A stretch of DNA of 64,000 bases from Sphaerimonospora sp050942215 (GCF_050942215.1 NZ_CP192056.1:6412003-6476002); one strand, 5' to 3'. Positions 1-9,085 are shown, counted from the stretch's first letter. The notes: a model not told the origin generated them from the sequence alone. Numbers and translations: made by a program.

Positions 1-502
1 ACACAACCGCCTCGACCTGGTCGGCGTCGAGGTCGAACGCCCGGTGCGCGGCGGCGACGGCGGTGTCCACGTCGTCCAGGTCCACGATCACCGAGATGCG
101 GATCTCCGAGGTGGAGATCATTTCGATGTTCACGCCGGCGTCGGCCAGCGCGCCGAAGAACTTCGCCGTGACGCCGGGGTGCGACCGCATCCCCGCCCCG
201 ATCAGGGAGACCTTGCCGATCTGGTCGTCGTACAGCAGCGACTCGAAGGCCACCTGGCTCTGAATCTTCTTCAGCGCGGTGAGCGCCGCCTGGCTGTCGC
301 CACCCGGGAGCGTGAACGAGATGTCCGTACGGCTGGTCGTCGCGGCCGACACGTTCTGCACGATCATGTCGATGTTGACGTCGGCGTCGGCCATGGTTCT
401 GAAGATGGCGGCAGCCTCGCCGACCTTGTCGGGCACCCCGACCACAGTGATCTTGGCCTCGCTCCGGTCGTGGGCGACTCCGGAGATGATGGGCTGCTCC
501 AT
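1..502 (-). other. lysC: Internal in-frame start for aspartokinase beta subunit
   Basis: Within lysC an ATG at 502 (codon 252) begins MEQPIISGVAHDRSEAK and has GAAGGA 6 nt upstream, a good ribosome-binding site inside the reading frame. In Corynebacterium, Mycobacterium and Bacillus, aspartokinase is an alpha2-beta2 enzyme whose beta subunit is made from such an internal start and carries only the ACT regulatory domains. The motif and position fit that arrangement. Actual translation of the short form is inferred. Confidence 0.75.
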
Positions 503-1255
503 CTGGGTTCCTTCGGTATTGGGATCGGACACGACCCACGTGCCTTGCCTGGTGCTGAACGAGCTTCTGACGTGGATCGGCAGACGGAACCTACGGGCGT
601 ACTCCACGCAGCGCAAATGGAGGATCTTGGCCCCGCACGCGGCCATCTCCATCGCCTCATCGTAGGAGATGCGAGGGATCTGCTGTGCCGTCGGCACGAT
701 GCGGGGATCGGCGGTGAATATGCCGTCCACATCGGTGTAGATCTCGCAGACGTCCGCCTTGAGCGCGGCGGCGAGTGCGACGGCCGTGGTGTCGGATCCT
801 CCCCGACCCAGCGTCGTTATGTCCTTGGTGTTCTGGGAGACGCCCTGGAAACCCGCCACGATCGCGATCTGTCCGGCGTCCAGCGCCTCGCGAATGCGGC
901 CGGGCGTCACATCGATGATGCGTGCCTTGCCATGGGTGGAGTCGGTGATGACCCCGGCCTGGGAACCGGTGAAGCTGTGCGCCTCGTGACCCAGGTTGGC
1001 GATGGCCATCGCGAGCAGCGCCATCGAGATGCGTTCGCCGGCGGTCAGCAGCATGTCCAGCTCACGCCCCGGGGGCAGCGGCGACACCTGCTGAGCCAGC
1101 TCCAGCAGTTCATCGGTGGTGTCGCCCATAGCGGACACGACCACCACGACCTCGTTGCCGGCTTTTTTCGTCGTGACGATCCGCTGGGCGACCCGCTTGA
1201 TGCAGGCCGCGTCCGCCACCGACGAACCACCGTACTTCTGGACAACGAGGGCCAC
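1..1255 (-). CDS. lysC: Aspartate kinase, alpha subunit (3' end cut by window edge)
   Basis: Phosphorylates aspartate, the first step towards lysine, threonine, methionine and diaminopimelate. The 418 visible residues run from the N-terminal KYGGSSVAD nucleotide/substrate motif through TTLGRGGSDTTAVAL to two C-terminal ACT regulatory domains, and only a few C-terminal residues should lie outside the window. The GTG start at 1255 is preceded by GGAG at good spacing and directly precedes the conserved ALVVQKYGG stretch. As in other actinobacteria, an in-frame internal start gives a separate beta subunit (see next entry). The usual partner asd would lie beyond the left edge. Confidence 0.96.
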   Translation of the reverse strand, partial: MALVVQKYGGSSVADAACIKRVAQRIVTTKKAGNEVVVVVSAMGDTTDELLELAQQVSPLPPGRELDMLLTAGERISMALLAMAIANLGHEAHSFTGSQAGVITDSTHGKARIIDVTPGRIREALDAGQIAIVAGFQGVSQNTKDITTLGRGGSDTTAVALAAALKADVCEIYTDVDGIFTADPRIVPTAQQIPRISYDEAMEMAACGAKILHLRCVEYARRFRLPIHVRSSFSTRQGTWVVSDPNTEGTQMEQPIISGVAHDRSEAKITVVGVPDKVGEAAAIFRTMADADVNIDMIVQNVSAATTSRTDISFTLPGGDSQAALTALKKIQSQVAFESLLYDDQIGKVSLIGAGMRSHPGVTAKFFGALADAGVNIEMISTSEIRISVIVDLDDVDTAVAAAHRAFDLDADQVEAVV

Positions 1256-1395
1256 TGGAATCTCCAACGAATCAGGACGTGGAGCTCACAGTGTACTTGG
1301 GACGCCTTCCGGCGGGCCGGGGCAGACCAGCATATGGACGTCGGAACGGCCGCGCCGCACGGACCGGACGGAGACCGCGGGCGGATCAGCCGTGC

Positions 1396-1926
1396 TCAGA
1401 CGATCGTGCTCTCCTCGACCACGTCGAGACGGGTGTGCGCCACGAGCGCGTGCAGGGCGCGCAACGCGGCTCCCGCGTGGTTTCCCCAGGTGTTGAAGTA
1501 TGAGTACTGCCACCACCAGAGCGCCTCCAGCGGACGCCCGGCCCGGTAATGCCGCAGTCCGTGGATGAGGTCGACAGCCACCGCCGTGAGATCGTCCGAC
1601 AGCCGGTACGGCGTGACCGCCGTGTCCTTGTACGGATCGAACACCTCGGCGTAGTCGTCCACCGGGCCCAGTCGTACGGCGAGAGTCGTACGCAGAGGAT
1701 CTATGTCGGGGTCATCCCCCAACGGCGGCTCGAAGTTGCCCTGCAGGATCACGTCCTGTACGGCCCCGAGCTGGGTGCCCGCGAGACTGACCTGGGCCAC
1801 CTCCATCAGCAGCAGCGGCAGGATCGCGTCGCCGCCCTCGCCGCCCGCGAGGCGGGTCAGGCCGTCGATGTAGTTCTGCGCATGCCCGGCGACGCGTGCG
1901 GCCAGACCGTTCCACTCGTCAGACAT
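1396..1926 (-). CDS. DUF5063 family protein
   Basis: 176-residue soluble protein of unknown function. It matches the actinobacterial DUF5063 pattern found directly after recR, with a C-terminal HGLRHYRAGRPLEALWWWQYSY segment split by aromatic residues and the motif NTWGNHAGAALRALH. The ATG at 1926 is chosen because it overlaps the recR stop by 8 bp, typical of translational coupling. An upstream in-frame extension would run well into recR and is unlikely. No catalytic motif or membrane segment is visible. The gene is the last of the dnaX-ybaB-recR cluster before lysC. Confidence 0.85.
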   Translation of the reverse strand: MSDEWNGLAARVAGHAQNYIDGLTRLAGGEGGDAILPLLLMEVAQVSLAGTQLGAVQDVILQGNFEPPLGDDPDIDPLRTTLAVRLGPVDDYAEVFDPYKDTAVTPYRLSDDLTAVAVDLIHGLRHYRAGRPLEALWWWQYSYFNTWGNHAGAALRALHALVAHTRLDVVEESTIV

Positions 1927-2518
1927 CCAGCAGCCTCCGTCCTTCGAAAGCGCGGCCCAACGTGACCTCGTCGGCGTACTCGAGGTCACCGCCCACCGGC
2001 AGGCCGCTGGCCAGTCGTGTCACTTTCAACCCCATGGGCTTGACGAGCCTGGCCAGATAGGTGGCCGTCGCCTCGCCCTCGAGATTCGGATCGGTCGCGA
2101 GGATCAGCTCCGTCACCTGGCCGTCGGCCAGCCGTGTCATCAACTCGCGGATCTTGAGGTCGTCCGGGCCGATGCCGTCGATCGGGCTGATCGCGCCGCC
2201 GAGCACGTGGTAGCGGCCACGGAACTCGCGGGTCTTCTCGATCGCCACGACGTCCTTCGACTCCTCGACCACGCAGATCACCTGCGGGTCGCGCCGGGGA
2301 TCCCGGCAGATCCGGCATTCCTCCTCCGCCGCGACGTTGCCGCAGACCCGGCAGAAGCGCACCTTCTCCTTGACCTCGAGCAGCGCGTGCGCCAGTCGCC
2401 GCACGTCCACCGGGTCGGCGGCGAGCACGTGGAACGCGATGCGCTGCGCGCTCTTGGGACCGACGCCGGGCAGCAGCCCCAACTCGTCGATCAGGTTCTG
2501 GACGACCCCCTCGTACAT
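1919..2518 (-). CDS. recR: Recombination mediator RecR
   Basis: 199 residues, full length. RecR works with RecF and RecO to load RecA onto gapped single-stranded DNA. Visible in order are the N-terminal helix-hairpin-helix (LGLLPGVGPKSAQRIAFH), a four-cysteine zinc motif (FCRVCGN...CRICRD, about residues 56-72), and a Toprim domain (ICVVEESKDVVAIEKT, then ATDPNLEGEATATYLA). It lies 3 bp after the ybaB-type gene and overlaps the next gene by 8 bp, so the cluster is co-transcribed, as in most bacteria where dnaX-ybaB-recR is conserved. Confidence 0.97.
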   Translation of the reverse strand: MYEGVVQNLIDELGLLPGVGPKSAQRIAFHVLAADPVDVRRLAHALLEVKEKVRFCRVCGNVAAEEECRICRDPRRDPQVICVVEESKDVVAIEKTREFRGRYHVLGGAISPIDGIGPDDLKIRELMTRLADGQVTELILATDPNLEGEATATYLARLVKPMGLKVTRLASGLPVGGDLEYADEVTLGRAFEGRRLLDV

Positions 2519-2521
2519 GGC

Positions 2522-2869
2522 TTAGAACCCCGGCAGCTGGCCGAGACCGCCTCCGAGTCCCTGCGCGAGCGGACCGAGCTTCTCCTGCTGCATCTCGGCC
2601 GCGGCGCGCACGGCGTCCCGGACCGCGGCCAGGACGAGGTCGGCGATGGTCTCCGCGGTCTCCTGCGGGTCGTCGGCGTCGATCACCGACGGACTGATCT
2701 CGAGTTCGAGCAGCTCGCCGCTACCGTTCACGGTCGCGACGACGAGCCCGCCCCCGGCGCTTCCCTCGATCTCGGCATCGCTGAGCTCCTGCTGCGCGGT
2801 GACGAGCTGCTGCTGCATCAGCTGAGCCTGCTCCAGCAGCTGCTGAAGATTGACATCTCCTGGATTCAC
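2522..2869 (-). CDS. YbaB/EbfC family nucleoid-associated protein
   Basis: 115-residue DNA-binding protein of the YbaB/EbfC family, which forms dimers and binds DNA; in many bacteria it lies between dnaX and recR, as here. A glutamine-rich coiled N-terminal helix (LQQLLEQAQLMQQQLVTAQQ) is followed by the conserved core VNGSGELLELEISPSVIDADD and a C-terminal glycine-rich tail (GLGGGLGQLPGF). The GTG start at 2869 gives the family's usual length; upstream in-frame residues look unlike the family. About 205 bp separate it from dnaX and probably contain its own promoter. Confidence 0.93.
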   Translation of the reverse strand: MNPGDVNLQQLLEQAQLMQQQLVTAQQELSDAEIEGSAGGGLVVATVNGSGELLELEISPSVIDADDPQETAETIADLVLAAVRDAVRAAAEMQQEKLGPLAQGLGGGLGQLPGF

Positions 2870-3074
2870 GATCGTGTGCTCCTCAGCGTCCAGCGACATG
2901 TTCGTCGCGATGAGCCTACGGTGTCCGCCGCCGTTCCGACACCGGCGTGCGCACGTGTCCCCGCCGATCGGATCCCGTACGGCACGGCGCCTGCCTGCGA
3001 TCATGAATACGTGGAGGAGCCGCGCCGGGAGAGACCCTCTATGCCCGCTTCGCGCTGTTCCGCCGACCGCCGGT

Positions 3075-5345
3075 TCAGGAGTGGTCGATCTCCTCGATGA
3101 TCTGACCGCCGAGCTCCCGCTGTACAAGGGCCAGACCGGTCAGATCGCTCACGTCGGCGTCGGCGTCGTTGAGCGGGTCGACGTCGTCGAGATCGGAGCC
3201 GGCGCCGGTCCTGCCCCGGCGGGGGACGGCGTCCGGCCAGGCCTGGCGCGACCGGCTCTGGGTTGCGGCCCTGACCGCCGACCTCGCCGCCGAAGCCGCT
3301 CCTGCGGGCGTCTCCGATCCGTGGAAGTCGTCCGACGGCTCGTCCGGCCAGCTCTCATCGGTGGTGCGGGTGTCGCCGCCGGTACGGGAGACGTCGGTCG
3401 CGCGCGCGTCCTGACCCCGGCCCGCGACTTCGGACGCCCTCTCCTGGCCACGACCCTGTGCACCGGCCGTCGCCGCGGACGGCCGGGCCGCGCCGGCGGC
3501 GCCCGGGGCCGGAGCCGCGGACGACCGGGCGGGGCCGCCGCCCCCCTGTGGCCGCTGACCCGGCGAAGCGGCGGGACGCGAGGCCGGGCCGCGCGAGGCG
3601 TGGCCCGCTGGTCCGGCGCCGCCGACCACCACGTCGACCCGCCAGTTTCCGCCGAGCACGTCGCCCAGGGCCGCCGCGACCACCTCGTCTCTTTTGCCCT
3701 TGAGGAAGCCCTGGACGTCGCCGGGCTTTTCGAATCCGACGGTCACGAGGTCGCCCTCGACGCCGAGCAGCCGGCCCTGGGCATTGATGATCATCCAAGC
3801 CACCCGCTGCCGGTTCTTGATCGCTTCGAGAACCTGCGGCCATACCTGCTGCACCGCTCCATGCTGTCCGCCGTGCTGCGCCGCGGGCTGTCCGCCGTGC
3901 TGCTCCGGCCGCGCGTTTCCGCCGGGCGGAGCCGTACGGGCGTCGACGGCCTGAGCACCACCACCCGGCCGTACGGGCGTGGGCCAGTCGTCCGCGGCGG
4001 GGGCGGGAGCCGTACGAGCCGCAGGCGGCTGGGCGGCGGGTGGCTGGGCGGCGGGTGGCGGCGGTGCCGCGACCGGCGCGGGATCCGGCGCCGGGGCCGG
4101 CTGCCGCGGAGCGGCGACGGGCGGGCGAGCAGCGGCGGGAGGAACGGAGGCGGGCGAACCGGCGGAGGGACCGGCGACGGGGGCGGCGAGCGCGCCGCGC
4201 TCCAGCCGTTCGAGCCGGGCCAGCAGCGCCATCTCGCCCTGATCTGCGGCGGGCAGCAGCACGCGGGCGCACATCAACTCGAGCAGCAGGCGGGGAGAGG
4301 TGGCCCCGCGCATCTCGGTCAGCCCGGCGTTGAACACCTCGGCCGCCCGGGTCAGCTCGGCCGGTCCCATGGAGGCTGCCTGCTCCTGCAGGCGCTCAAG
4401 CTCGTCCGCCGGGCGGTCGAACAGCCCACTGGACGCCGCCTCGGGCACGTTCGCCAGGATCACCAGATCGCGGAGACGCTCCAGCAGGTCGGCGGCGAAG
4501 CGGCGGGGGTCGTGGCCGCCCTCGATCACCCGGTTGACCGCGTTGAACACCTGTGCGCCGTCGCGCCGGGCGAACGCGCCGATCACCTCGTCGAGCAGGT
4601 CCCCGTCCGTGTAGCCGAGCAGCGAGACCGCACGCTGATAGGTGATGCCCGCCTCGTCGGCGCCGGCGAGGAGCTGGTCGAGGATCGACAGCGAGTCACG
4701 GGCCGACCCCGCGCCCGCGCGGACCACGAGCGGCAGCGCGGCCGGTTCGTACGGCACCGACTCGGACTCGAGGATCTCCTCCATCAGTTGCCGGAGCGTG
4801 GCCGGCGGCATGAGCCGGAAGGGATAGTGGTGGGTCCGGGACTTGATCGTCCCGATGACCTTCTCCGGTTCAGTGGTGGCGAAGACGAACTTGAGGTGCG
4901 GCGGCGGTTCCTCGACGAGCTTCAGCAGCGCGTTGAAGCCCTCACGGGTGACCATGTGGGCCTCGTCGATGATGTAGATCTTGAAGCGGGCCGAGACCGG
5001 AGCGAAGAAGGCCCGCTCACGCAGATCGCGCGCGTCGTCGACGCCACCGTGCGAGGCGGCGTCTATCTCGATCACATCGAGATGGCCCGGCCCGGTGGGC
5101 GCGAGGGCGACACACGACTCGCACTCGCCGCAGGGGTCGGGCGTCGGCCCCTTCTCGCAGTTGAGCGAGCGGGCGAGAATGCGGGCGCTGGAGGTCTTAC
5201 CGCAACCGCGCGGACCGCTGAACAGGTAGGCGTGGTTGACCCGTCCGCTGAGCAGCGCCTGGCGCAGCGGTTCCGTGACGTGCTCCTGCCCCTTGACCTC
5301 GGCGAACGTCCCGGGTCTGTACTTGCGGTACAGCGCAAGACTCAT
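3075..5345 (-). CDS. dnaX: DNA polymerase III subunit gamma/tau
   Basis: 756-residue clamp-loader ATPase. N-terminal family start MSLALYRKYRP, Walker A GPRGCGKT (44-51), a four-cysteine zinc site (about 63-78), DEAH Walker B (129-132) and sensor residues are all visible. From about residue 400 the protein becomes a long Pro/Ala/Gly-rich tail, with a short conserved alpha-binding region near VWPQVLEAIKNRQRVAWMIINA (about 520-545) and an acidic C-terminus. The ATG at 5345 has a GAGGAG ribosome-binding site. No obvious programmed frameshift site was recognised. The SRP RNA gene lies immediately upstream on the same strand. Confidence 0.97.
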   Translation of the reverse strand: MSLALYRKYRPGTFAEVKGQEHVTEPLRQALLSGRVNHAYLFSGPRGCGKTSSARILARSLNCEKGPTPDPCGECESCVALAPTGPGHLDVIEIDAASHGGVDDARDLRERAFFAPVSARFKIYIIDEAHMVTREGFNALLKLVEEPPPHLKFVFATTEPEKVIGTIKSRTHHYPFRLMPPATLRQLMEEILESESVPYEPAALPLVVRAGAGSARDSLSILDQLLAGADEAGITYQRAVSLLGYTDGDLLDEVIGAFARRDGAQVFNAVNRVIEGGHDPRRFAADLLERLRDLVILANVPEAASSGLFDRPADELERLQEQAASMGPAELTRAAEVFNAGLTEMRGATSPRLLLELMCARVLLPAADQGEMALLARLERLERGALAAPVAGPSAGSPASVPPAAARPPVAAPRQPAPAPDPAPVAAPPPPAAQPPAAQPPAARTAPAPAADDWPTPVRPGGGAQAVDARTAPPGGNARPEQHGGQPAAQHGGQHGAVQQVWPQVLEAIKNRQRVAWMIINAQGRLLGVEGDLVTVGFEKPGDVQGFLKGKRDEVVAAALGDVLGGNWRVDVVVGGAGPAGHASRGPASRPAASPGQRPQGGGGPARSSAAPAPGAAGAARPSAATAGAQGRGQERASEVAGRGQDARATDVSRTGGDTRTTDESWPDEPSDDFHGSETPAGAASAARSAVRAATQSRSRQAWPDAVPRRGRTGAGSDLDDVDPLNDADADVSDLTGLALVQRELGGQIIEEIDHS

Positions 5346-5392
5346 GCCGTCTCCTCGGGGGGTAGACCCGGCGGGCGGTTCCGCTAACTGAA

Positions 5393-5481
5393 GAACCCCT
5401 CGCACACCCGCCAGAGCCCGCTTATCCTTGCTGCCTTCCGGCCCTGGGGAGGTTCACAGGATGACGCCGCGCGAGGGGTCC
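5393..5481 (-). ncRNA. ffs: Small signal recognition particle RNA (4.5S type)
   Basis: The minus strand carries the hallmark SRP loop GGCCGGAAGGCAGCAAGG, flanked by complementary arms ending in a CCCCTCGC/GCGAGGGG terminal helix. This is the helix 8 signature bound by Ffh. The position just upstream of dnaX on the same strand is conserved in actinobacteria. The ends are estimated from the terminal helix and may be off by a few bases. Confidence 0.93.
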
Positions 5482-5578
5482 AGGGACAGTCTAACCACTT
5501 CGCGGGGATGCGCAGACCGGGAAACCCGTGCTCCCGTGCCGGTCATCGCACACTGGAAAGTCCGCTAAGCTGTGCGAC

Positions 5579-5664
5579 GGAGGATTCGCCTAGTTGGCCT
5601 AGGGCGCACGCTTGGAAAGCGTGTTGGGGGCAACCCCTCGCGAGTTCGAATCTCGCATCCTCCG
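5579..5664 (+). tRNA. tRNA-Ser (anticodon GGA)
   Basis: A full cloverleaf can be folded: acceptor GGAGGAT pairs with ATCCTCC at the 3' end, anticodon loop TTGGAAA puts GGA at 5614-5616, a long variable arm (TTGGGGGCAACCCC) marks a class II tRNA, and the T arm contains GTTCGAATC. The 3' CCA is not encoded. Confidence 0.97.
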
Positions 5665-5691
5665 CGCTTGGTTGAGCAGCAAGAACGCGTT

Positions 5692-5717
5692 GGGCCCGGA
5701 CAGATCCAGCCGGGCCC
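5692..5717 (+). terminator. Rho-independent-type hairpin after tRNA-Ser(GGA)
   Basis: GGGCCCGG and CCGGGCCC form a perfect 8-bp stem around a 10-nt loop, followed by TTCGTCGTTCT. It lies 28 bp after the tRNA and probably ends its transcript. Confidence 0.7.
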
Positions 5718-5773
5718 TTCGTCGTTCTCCGTCCCCCCGGGTCGCCCCCCTCACCTCGCCGGGCGCCGGCAGC

Positions 5774-6187
5774 TTAGACGGACACCAGGTGGACGTGGTC
5801 ACCGCAGAGCTTGGTCATGTCGTCGACGTCCGAGGTGAGCATCGCGACCGGACGGCGTTGCCGTACCGCCATCTCGGCGACGGCGGCGTCGATCGCATAC
5901 TTGTGACCGTGTAGACCCGCGTCTATCAGCATGGCGGACGCGGCCTTCGCCTCCTCCTCGCCCACCCGTTCGATCCGTAGGCCGGACAGGAGCCACTTCA
6001 GCCTGGCGCCGTCCGTACGGCGGTGCGCGGCCTCGATGATGGTCAGCGCACTGGTCACCACCTCCATGCCCCTTCTGCGTGCCTCAGCGATCATCGCCAC
6101 CACGGAGGCGTCGTCGTCGACGATCTTGGCGAGGCCCTCGCAGTCGAGGACGAGTGTGCCCTCGTGGCTCAGCTTCCTGCGGGCCAC
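5774..6187 (-). CDS. PIN-domain ribonuclease toxin, VapC-like
   Basis: 137-residue PIN-domain protein, probably the toxin of a type II toxin-antitoxin pair that cleaves RNA. The acidic metal-binding residues sit in the expected order: Asp in LVLDCEG, Glu in LTIIEAAHRR, Asp in KYAIDAAVAEMA and Asp in LTSDVDD. The GTG start at 6187 has a GGAGG-like site and overlaps the antitoxin gene by 19 bp, so the two are translationally coupled. It lies between the two tRNA-Ser genes. An alternative is a solitary PIN housekeeping nuclease, but the upstream RHH-like partner argues against that. Confidence 0.82.
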   Translation of the reverse strand: MARRKLSHEGTLVLDCEGLAKIVDDDASVVAMIAEARRRGMEVVTSALTIIEAAHRRTDGARLKWLLSGLRIERVGEEEAKAASAMLIDAGLHGHKYAIDAAVAEMAVRQRRPVAMLTSDVDDMTKLCGDHVHLVSV

Positions 6188-6459
6188 TCTCCCTCCTCGG
6201 CGAACACCTCGTCGAAGATCTGACGTGCCCTGTGCTGCGCCTCCGCCGGGATCGACCCGTGCCGCCGCTCGTAGTCGGCCAGGTATTCGTCCAGGATCAG
6301 ACCGCGCAGTTCCCGTTCCACCGCGGAGGTGATGAAGGCCGAGAACTCGCGTTTGCCCACGCGACGGCGGATCGCCTCGGCCGTGCCCTCCGGCAGCGAG
6401 AGGCTCACCCTGGTCGCCGGCCCCTCGCCGATGTCGTACTCGTTGAGCATCGCTGTCAT
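6169..6459 (-). CDS. Ribbon-helix-helix antitoxin, VapB/CopG-like
   Basis: 96-residue small protein with an N-terminal ribbon-helix-helix pattern (TRVSLSLPEGTAEAIRRRVG then FSAFITSAVERELR) and an acidic C-terminal part that would cover the toxin. It precedes and overlaps the PIN gene. No Shine-Dalgarno sequence is visible before the ATG; a GATAAT hexamer at 6468-6473 ends 8 nt before it, so the message may be leaderless. A RHH antitoxin usually represses its own operon; no palindrome was confirmed here. Confidence 0.8.
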   Translation of the reverse strand: MTAMLNEYDIGEGPATRVSLSLPEGTAEAIRRRVGKREFSAFITSAVERELRGLILDEYLADYERRHGSIPAEAQHRARQIFDEVFAEEGEWPAGS

Positions 6460-6507
6460 GAGGAGAGATTATCAAACAAGTAGGAATCGGAGCAGGCGTT
6501 CGGCGGG

Positions 6508-8109
6508 TCAGATCCAGCTCTGGAAGAACATCCGGCTGAACCATTGATCGACCGGCAGGGGCTCAAGGGTGAGGATGGGCGAAATCCACCAGAAGTTCAC
6601 CAGCGCCAGCAGCGTGAAAGCGCCCACCAGGGTGACACCGACCGTACGCCGCTCCTGGGAGGCCCCGGCCGTACCCATGATCAGCCCGCAGCACAGAACG
6701 ATGGCCAAGATCATGAAGGGCAGCATCGGGAGCGCGTAGAACAGGTACATCGTGCGCTGGTCGGCGATCGCGTAGTAGAACCACGGCAGCCAACCGGCGC
6801 CGTACGCCAGAAGCAGGGCGCCGGCCCGCCAGTCGCGCGCGGCGAAATACCAGATCATCATGGCGACGAGCGCGGGCAGCGCCGCGTACCAGATGAGGGG
6901 CGTGCCTGCGCCCACGATCGACGCGCGGCAGGTCTCCGCGCCGCATCCGCCGGCGGTCTCCCGGTAGAAGAACGCCACCGGGCGCAGCAGCAGCGGCCAT
7001 GTCCAGGGGTCGGACTGGTAGTCGTGGTGGGTGGTCAGGCCGGTGTGGGAGCCGAGCACCTGCAGCTGGTAGGACATCAGCGAGCGCAGCGACTCGATGA
7101 GAAAGGACCGCCCGGGCGCCGTCGCCCCATCCCAGTCGCGGCCCCAGCCGGCGGCCGTGGCCAGCCAGCCGGCGAACGACGCGACGTAGACGATGATCGG
7201 TGCGATTCCCATCCAGGCGGCCCCGAGCGGCAGATCACGCCTCGCCGTCTCGACGTAGGGGCGGCGTACGCCCACCGCGCGGCGGGCACCGGCGTCCCAG
7301 GCGAGCGTCATGATCCCGAAGGCGACGATGAAGAACAGGCCGGTCCACTTCGTCGCCAGCGCAGCGCCCAGGCAGAGGCCGGCGGCGAGGCGCCACGGAC
7401 GCGGACCGAGCCGTGGTCCCGGCCCCCGCCCCGGGGACGCGGGGGTCGCGGAGGCCGTCGCGTGCCAGTCGGCCAGCCGGGCCCTCGCCCTGTCCCGGTC
7501 CACCACCAGGCAGGCGAACCCGGCGAGCACCCAGAACATCAGGAAGATGTCCAGCAGTGCCGTACGGGAGAGCACGAAGTGCAGGCCGTCGAGGGCGAGC
7601 AGGAGACCCGCGAGGCAGCCGAGCAGCGTCGAGCGGGTCATCCGGCGGGCCGTACGGGCGAGGACGAGCACCGAGACGGTGCCGGCGAGCGCGGGCATGA
7701 ACCGCCAGCCGAACGGGGTCAGACCGAACAGCCATTCCCCCACGCCGATCATCCAGTTGCCGAGCGGCGGGTGCATCGCGTAGGTCGCGCAGTCCTGGAC
7801 GGTGTCGCAGACCTTGAACAGTCGCTCACCGCCGCGCAGCATCAGCTCGTCGGCGTTGTCGACGAACTGCCGCTCGACGCCGTACCTGATCAGCGAGAAG
7901 GCGTGCTTGGCGTAGTAGGTCTCGTCGAATACCACCGCGCGCGGCGTGCCGAGGTCATAGAAGCGCAGAATTCCCCCGAACAGCGCCACGACCAGGGAGC
8001 CGACCCATCCCCACAGGGGATCGCCCGGCATCGGCGGGAGCAGCCTGTCACGGACAGAAAGCGAAGCGGCGTGCGGCTCCCGCGTCGCCGGAGGGGGGAG
8101 AAGCGACAC
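6508..8109 (-). CDS. pmt: Protein O-mannosyltransferase (PMT family, GT39)
   Basis: 533-residue polytopic membrane enzyme that transfers mannose from polyprenyl-phosphate-mannose to secreted proteins. The catalytic first loop carries the family motif VVFDETYYAKHAFSLIRYG (about 58-76), followed by HPPLGNWMIGVGEWLFG. About ten hydrophobic spans follow, with a Pro/Ala/Arg-rich cytosolic loop near residue 215. Length fits actinobacterial Pmt. It is monocistronic here, transcribed divergently from the zinc peptidase gene, with a short intergenic region holding both promoters. Confidence 0.93.
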   Translation of the reverse strand: MSLLPPPATREPHAASLSVRDRLLPPMPGDPLWGWVGSLVVALFGGILRFYDLGTPRAVVFDETYYAKHAFSLIRYGVERQFVDNADELMLRGGERLFKVCDTVQDCATYAMHPPLGNWMIGVGEWLFGLTPFGWRFMPALAGTVSVLVLARTARRMTRSTLLGCLAGLLLALDGLHFVLSRTALLDIFLMFWVLAGFACLVVDRDRARARLADWHATASATPASPGRGPGPRLGPRPWRLAAGLCLGAALATKWTGLFFIVAFGIMTLAWDAGARRAVGVRRPYVETARRDLPLGAAWMGIAPIIVYVASFAGWLATAAGWGRDWDGATAPGRSFLIESLRSLMSYQLQVLGSHTGLTTHHDYQSDPWTWPLLLRPVAFFYRETAGGCGAETCRASIVGAGTPLIWYAALPALVAMMIWYFAARDWRAGALLLAYGAGWLPWFYYAIADQRTMYLFYALPMLPFMILAIVLCCGLIMGTAGASQERRTVGVTLVGAFTLLALVNFWWISPILTLEPLPVDQWFSRMFFQSWI

Positions 8110-8227
8110 TCCCGCATACTACGCATGAGGGACATGATGACGACTGGCCTCGCCGATTCCGGGCAGGGCAGAATGGCGACGACATTCGATCACGCAAGAC
8201 ATCGTCCCAGCAGCGGGAGCGTTCGAA

Positions 8228-9085
8228 GTGGATTTCGACGACCGGGCGCGGCTCGACGCCTCGCAGGTGGAGGACGTCGGTGGCGGATCCAGACGCGGCG
8301 GCCTGGCCCTCGGCGGCGGCGCCGCCGGCATCATCGTGCTCATCCTCGCCCTGATCTTCGGCGTCAATCCGGCCGAGATCCTCAGCGGCGAGGAAGGACA
8401 GCCGGCCGGGCTGCAACCGGGCACCGACCTGAGCCTGCAGTGCAGAACCGGCGCGGACGCCGACCAGTCCGAGAAATGCCGGGTCGTCGGGGTGGTCAAC
8501 AGCATCCAGAAGTACTGGGAGGGCCAGATCTCCGACTACCGGACCGCCAAGACCACGCTGTTCTCCGGCGGCGTCGACACCGGCTGCGGTTACGCGGACT
8601 CCTCGGTCGGCCCCTTCTACTGCCCGGCCGACAGGCACGTCTATCTCGACCTGTCCTTCTTCGACGAGCTGCACTCCCAGTTCGGCGCCGAGGGCGGCCC
8701 GTTCGCCCAGGCGTACGTGATCGGGCACGAGTACGGACACCACGTGCAGAACCTCCTCGGCACGATGGACCTGGCCGGCCGGGGTTCCGGCGCCGAGAGC
8801 GGCTCCGTACGGCTGGAGCTTCAGGCGGACTGCTACGCGGGCGTCTGGGCCGACAACGCCGTGAGCACCGGTCTCTACGCCCAGAGGTTCACCGACGCCG
8901 ACATCCGGCAGGCGCTCGACGCGGCGGCCGCCGTGGGCGACGACCGCATCCAGAAGCGGGCACGCGGCCGGGTCGACCCGGAGGCGTTCACGCACGGCAC
9001 GTCGGCGCAGCGGATGAAGTGGTTCAAACGGGGCTACCAATCCGGCGACCCGTCCCGCTGCGACACCTTCTCCGGGAGCATCTGA
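8228..9085 (+). CDS. Membrane-anchored neutral zinc metallopeptidase (YpfJ-like)
   Basis: 285 residues matching the putative neutral zinc metallopeptidase family. An N-terminal cytosolic stretch is followed by one membrane segment (about 27-45), then an extracytoplasmic domain with four cysteines (72, 84, 120, 132) that may form disulfides. The zincin motif HEYGHH is at 167-172, with a downstream ELQADCYAGVWAD segment supplying the third ligand. Start is GTG at 8228 with GGGAG upstream. The substrate is unknown. Confidence 0.9.
   Translation: MDFDDRARLDASQVEDVGGGSRRGGLALGGGAAGIIVLILALIFGVNPAEILSGEEGQPAGLQPGTDLSLQCRTGADADQSEKCRVVGVVNSIQKYWEGQISDYRTAKTTLFSGGVDTGCGYADSSVGPFYCPADRHVYLDLSFFDELHSQFGAEGGPFAQAYVIGHEYGHHVQNLLGTMDLAGRGSGAESGSVRLELQADCYAGVWADNAVSTGLYAQRFTDADIRQALDAAAAVGDDRIQKRARGRVDPEAFTHGTSAQRMKWFKRGYQSGDPSRCDTFSGSI

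Noticed and set aside
3075..5345. Programmed frameshift in dnaX producing gamma
   Set aside because: No A-rich slippery heptamer with a following hairpin was recognised.
2850..5387. 845-codon open frame on the plus strand
   Set aside because: It is the antisense of dnaX, long only because high-GC DNA has few stops; the composition is Arg/Gly/Pro-rich with no family motif.
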